From: an uncultured Flavobacteriales bacterium
Lineage (GTDB): Bacteria; Bacteroidota; Bacteroidia; Flavobacteriales_D; Crocinitomicaceae
Direction of reading: 5' to 3'
Length of the DNA stretch: 7,867 bases
NCBI GenBank assembly: GCA_913031405.1
Contig: CAJWCX010000043.1
Span: 1 to 7,867, forward strand
The notes below the pieces were generated by a model, which did not search any database, was not told where the DNA came from, and was given only the letters and a program-made list of their open reading frames with translations. Made by a program: the position numbers and the translations under genes. Positions 5,388 through 7,867 of this stretch are shown piece after piece. Positions within the stretch are counted from its first letter, which is position 1. Every line of letters begins with the position of its first letter.

Positions 5388-6767
5388 ATGGCGCTTCACT
5401 GGAAAATTATGATAGGGATGCTTTTGGGCATCTGCTGGGCTTTGTTTTCTGGATATATGGGATGGAATGATTTCACAGTAGATTGGATTGATCCCTTTGG
5501 TGTTATTTTTATCAATTGCTTGAAGTTTATCGCTATTCCTTTGGTCTTGTTTTCTATTGTTAGTGGGGTTGCCAGTCTTGGAAATGTGCGACAGCTTGGA
5601 CGCATTGGTGCAAAAACATTGGGATTGTATCTTGTTACTACAGTGGCCTCAGTAACATTAGGATTGACCTTAGTTAATTTATTGAATCCAGGAAAAACGT
5701 CATTGGAGGATGCCAATCGCTTGCGCTATGAAATATGGGCACATTCGGAAGGTATAGAAATCAAAGATGGTAAAAATTTGTTGAGTACGGCAGATCCATC
5801 ACTCGTTGCTGAAATTGAAAAATCATTGGATGAAGAAAAAAGCTCATCCGATTATCAAAAGATGATGACCAAAAGTGAGCAGGCTAAAGAAAAGGATACA
5901 GGACCTTTGCAGCCCCTGGTAGATATGGTTCCTGAAAACCTTGTTAAGTCTTTTTCCAGCAGTAAGCTGATGCTTCAGGTGATCTTCTTTGCCTTGTTTT
6001 TCGGAATAGCATTGTCGATGATGCAGAATGATAAAACCAAAAGGGTTCATGAGTTTTTTGATGGAATGGGAGAGGTATTTATTAAAATGGTCAATATGAT
6101 TATGGCCATATCTCCATTCTTTGTGTTCTGTTTGATGGCCGGTGTTTTAGCGAAGATTGCTAATACACCAGATGAATTGTTTGCGCTTTTCCAAACTCTC
6201 GGAGTGTATACGCTGGTCGTTATTTTAGGACTCAGCTTATTACTTTTTGGTTTTTACCCTTTAATGCAGCGTATTTTTGGTCTTCGATACGGTTATATGG
6301 GTTTTTTTCAAAAGATGAGTCCTGCTCAGTTTTTGGCATTTTCTACTAGTTCAAGTGCGGCGACTTTACCGGTTACCATTCGTTGTGTCGAAAAAGAACT
6401 CAAGGTTCCAAGTAAGGTGAGCGATTTTGTGTTGCCGATTGGAGCTACAGTAAATATGGATGGTACTTCATTGTATCAAGCTGTAGCAGTTATCTTTTTG
6501 GCTCAATTTCATGGGGTAGATTTGTCTCTTACTCAACAAATTGGAATTGTGGTTACTACCACATTAGCATCTATTGGTTCGGCGGCTGTACCAAGTGCTG
6601 GTCTGATTATGCTGATGTTCGTATTGTCCTCAGTGGGCTTAAATCCCATGTGGATCATTATCATATATCCGATTGATCGTATTTTGGATATGTATCGAAC
6701 GGTGATTAATGTAACTAGTGATGCAACGGTCGCATCTATTGTAGCCAAATCTGAGGAAGGGCGATAA
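5388..6767 (+). CDS. Dicarboxylate/amino acid:cation symporter (DAACS family; GltP/GltPh/EAAT-like)
   Basis: This is a 459-aa inner-membrane secondary transporter that takes up acidic amino acids or C4-dicarboxylates with Na+ or H+. It has the family fold. TM1-3 span roughly 5-100. The HP1 hairpin carries STSSSAATLP (319-328). TM7 has NMDGT (356-360), the Na+-binding motif. The HP2 tip is IGSAAVPSAG (396-405). TM8 has DRILDMYRTVINVTSD (430-445), where D434, R437, N441 and D445 correspond to GltPh D394, R397, N401 and D405. R437 is the arginine that reads the substrate side-chain carboxylate, so an acidic substrate is expected. Between TM3 and TM4 (about 103-172) lies a long, charged, Lys/Glu-rich loop, much longer than in GltPh and probably periplasmic. 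The HP1/TM8 substrate-site arginine (GltPh R276, EAAT1 R477) is missing from both positions (see findings). The stop is 1 bp from the convergent esterase stop. Aspartate, glutamate, succinate and fumarate cannot be told apart here. Confidence 0.95.
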   Translation: MALHWKIMIGMLLGICWALFSGYMGWNDFTVDWIDPFGVIFINCLKFIAIPLVLFSIVSGVASLGNVRQLGRIGAKTLGLYLVTTVASVTLGLTLVNLLNPGKTSLEDANRLRYEIWAHSEGIEIKDGKNLLSTADPSLVAEIEKSLDEEKSSSDYQKMMTKSEQAKEKDTGPLQPLVDMVPENLVKSFSSSKLMLQVIFFALFFGIALSMMQNDKTKRVHEFFDGMGEVFIKMVNMIMAISPFFVFCLMAGVLAKIANTPDELFALFQTLGVYTLVVILGLSLLLFGFYPLMQRIFGLRYGYMGFFQKMSPAQFLAFSTSSSAATLPVTIRCVEKELKVPSKVSDFVLPIGATVNMDGTSLYQAVAVIFLAQFHGVDLSLTQQIGIVVTTTLASIGSAAVPSAGLIMLMFVLSSVGLNPMWIIIIYPIDRILDMYRTVINVTSDATVASIVAKSEEGR

Positions 6768-6768
6768 C

Positions 6769-7380
6769 TTAAAGTATTTTACTGAGTACCTCGCTATCAA
6801 TGTCATGGTTTCCATTGTAAACATGCGTTGTAAATCCTATGTTTTGGTAAAAAAGAACTTCTTTATCCCTACGGTTTTTGTCAATAAATTCATCGTGAGT
6901 TCCTACAAGGTATATGTTTTTTGAACCCTTATTAATGGCTTCTTTTTCAATGTCTGGTGGAAAAACACATGACCATAGTATCAATCGATCAAAGGCATTT
7001 GGGTTTGCATAATACCATCTGGCTGCTGTTGCTCCACCTTGAGAAAAACCAATAATTTCGATTTGATCAAATGTATGCTTTGATTTTAAGTCATTCAATA
7101 AAGCATTGAGCCAGCTGATATTATCAGCAATGTCAATTTGGCGAGCCTCTTTAGTCATCCAAGAAGCGCCTACTCGTCCAGAATATCCCTTTCGATAAAA
7201 TCGGTGAGGACCCTCTGGAGCGAGAATAAAATGTGTTTTTGAAGATTCTGAAAATTTGCGAATAAAATATTCGGCTAATTGTCCATAACCATGCATGACG
7301 ATCAGTAATTTTTTACTTTTTGAGGCGTCTCCTAAAGTGAAGTATCTGTAAGTTCTCGAATGACTAAAACAATGGTCCAT
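6769..7380 (-). CDS. Alpha/beta-hydrolase serine esterase (phospholipase/carboxylesterase-like)
   Basis: This small 203-aa alpha/beta hydrolase probably hydrolyses carboxyl esters in the cytoplasm. No signal peptide is visible. The oxyanion strand reads IVMHGYG (27-33). The nucleophile elbow is GFSQGG (111-116) with Ser113. The acid is probably Asp163 in GTHDEFID, and the histidine is His192 in NGNHDID, giving a complete Ser-Asp-His triad in the order and spacing of the phospholipase/carboxylesterase group. RVGASWMTKEAR (69-80) is a cap/loop segment I recall from Bacteroidota esterases of this kind. The C-terminus ends soon after the His, as usual for compact members. The ATG at 7380 is the only sensible start: it puts the first strand where the family has it. 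No clear TAnnTTTG box was found upstream on the minus strand in the 40-bp spacer shared with the receptor gene. The natural substrate is unknown. Confidence 0.9.
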   Translation of the reverse strand: MDHCFSHSRTYRYFTLGDASKSKKLLIVMHGYGQLAEYFIRKFSESSKTHFILAPEGPHRFYRKGYSGRVGASWMTKEARQIDIADNISWLNALLNDLKSKHTFDQIEIIGFSQGGATAARWYYANPNAFDRLILWSCVFPPDIEKEAINKGSKNIYLVGTHDEFIDKNRRDKEVLFYQNIGFTTHVYNGNHDIDSEVLSKIL

Positions 7381-7382
7381 AT

Positions 7383-7416
7383 TTTGTACATAGGCCTAAT
7401 AAAAATAATAAATTTG
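7383..7416 (+). promoter_or_regulatory. Putative promoter of the TonB-dependent receptor gene (TTTG-N22-TAAATTTG)
   Basis: TTTG at 7383-7386 and TAAATTTG at 7409-7416 are separated by 22 bp. This is the only place in the window where a -33-like and an exact -7 Bacteroidota element occur at close to the expected 19-21 bp spacing. The -7 element ends only 4 bases before the GTG start, so the transcript would start at or around the start codon. Confidence 0.5.
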
Positions 7417-7420
7417 CAAC

Positions 7421-7867
7421 GTGAATAGGATTTTTTCAATTGCTTTTATTTTTCTAGGCTCGATGTTTACAGTATCTGGCATTTTTGCACAGCAAAAAGT
7501 AACCGTTTATGATCAATCTACGGGTTTTCCAATTCATGATGTTCAAGCATTTGTTGTCTGTTCGAATGAGGAATATGAAAGTAATGAAATTGCTGAAGAT
7601 CTCTTTACGAACAAAAAGGGTCGATTGAGCAGTGATTTTTTGATGGTGGCAGATGTCACATGTTTGTTGGTTTTTGTTCACGAAAGCTATATTACAAAAC
7701 GCATACATCAAGATTCATTGAGCAAAATGAATTTCAAGGTATATTTAGAATCCAATGCCAACACAGTCGAGGAAACGGTTGTTTCAGCTTCCAGAAGACT
7801 TGAAAAAAAGAAGGATGTGATTCAGAAGATTAGAATCATTCGAAACGAAGAAATCCAACTTCAAAAC
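7421..7867 (+). CDS. TonB-dependent receptor, N-terminal part (3' end outside window)
   Basis: The frame from GTG 7421 stays open for 149 codons to the window edge. It starts with a clear signal peptide: VNRIF, a hydrophobic core through FLGSMFTVSG, and a probable cleavage after IFA (residue 23) before QQKVTVYD. Residues about 26-110 form a carboxypeptidase-regulatory-like beta-sandwich (VTVYDQSTGFPIHDV, TNKKGRLSSDF, FVHESYITKR), common on Bacteroidota receptors. EETVVSASR (117-125) is the TonB-box/linker region, and KKDVIQKIRIIRNEEIQLQN (130-149) is the start of the plug domain. The rest of the plug and the 22-strand barrel lie outside. The protein would sit in the outer membrane and import a ligand, often an iron complex, vitamin or oligomer, using TonB energy; the ligand cannot be told. 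GTG is chosen because an in-frame stop lies just upstream (7409) and the next ATG (7463) would cut off the signal peptide's positive end. Confidence 0.88.
   Translation, partial: MNRIFSIAFIFLGSMFTVSGIFAQQKVTVYDQSTGFPIHDVQAFVVCSNEEYESNEIAEDLFTNKKGRLSSDFLMVADVTCLLVFVHESYITKRIHQDSLSKMNFKVYLESNANTVEETVVSASRRLEKKKDVIQKIRIIRNEEIQLQN

Noticed and set aside
7454..7711. Minus-strand 85-codon frame near the right edge
   Set aside because: It lies opposite the signal peptide and N-terminal domain of the TonB-dependent receptor, which is clearly coding; its Cys- and His-rich translation looks like antisense noise.
1..7867. Search for a defence, mobile or other novel multi-gene system
   Set aside because: All but one gene belong to recognisable housekeeping, metabolic or transport families; there are no transposase, integrase, toxin-antitoxin, CRISPR or tRNA genes and no repeats longer than the 14-bp palindrome that I could see by eye.

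Overview
The window looks like ordinary chromosomal DNA from a member of the Bacteroidota, probably Flavobacteriales or a close relative. The DNA is AT-rich and the genes lack Shine-Dalgarno sequences. Four gene upstream regions carry the Bacteroidota -7 promoter element TAnnTTTG. The gene content also fits: a eukaryote/archaeal-type ProRS, a TonB-dependent receptor with a carboxypeptidase-like N-terminal domain, and an LTA-synthase-like sulfatase-fold protein. I cannot name genus or species from the sequence alone.

Layout, left to right. 2-592 (+) is the C-terminal part of an alkaline-phosphatase/sulfatase-fold membrane enzyme of the LTA-synthase type. 693-2165 (+) is proS, overlapped by one base by a tRNA N6-adenine methyltransferase gene of the TrmN6/YfiC family (2165-2887, +); together they look like a two-gene translation/tRNA operon. 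2988-3644 (+) is an unrecognised secreted, probable outer-membrane beta-barrel protein. 3645-5288 (-) is an acyl-CoA carboxylase carboxyltransferase (beta) subunit of the methylcrotonyl/propionyl type. 5388-6767 (+) is a glutamate/aspartate- or dicarboxylate:cation symporter, divergent from the carboxylase across a 99-bp promoter region. 6769-7380 (-) is a small serine esterase. 7421-7867 (+) is the N-terminal part of a TonB-dependent receptor that begins with GTG and runs off the window.

The right half alternates strands gene by gene. Both tail-to-tail gene pairs are packed with essentially no spacer (0 bp and 1 bp), and the two head-to-head spacers (99 and 40 bp) hold the recognisable promoters. 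Apart from proS-trmN6 the genes do not form one pathway: they cover translation, acyl-CoA metabolism, acidic-substrate uptake, ester hydrolysis and outer-membrane uptake.

I found no tRNA, rRNA, CRISPR array, insertion sequence, phage gene or defence island, and no evidence for a new multi-gene system. The points worth a second look are residue-level or architectural: a displaced active-site histidine in the sulfatase-fold protein, a symporter lacking the substrate-site arginine in both of its known positions, a 14-bp perfect palindrome on a promoter, the zero-gap convergent genes, and a receptor start codon only four bases below its promoter element.
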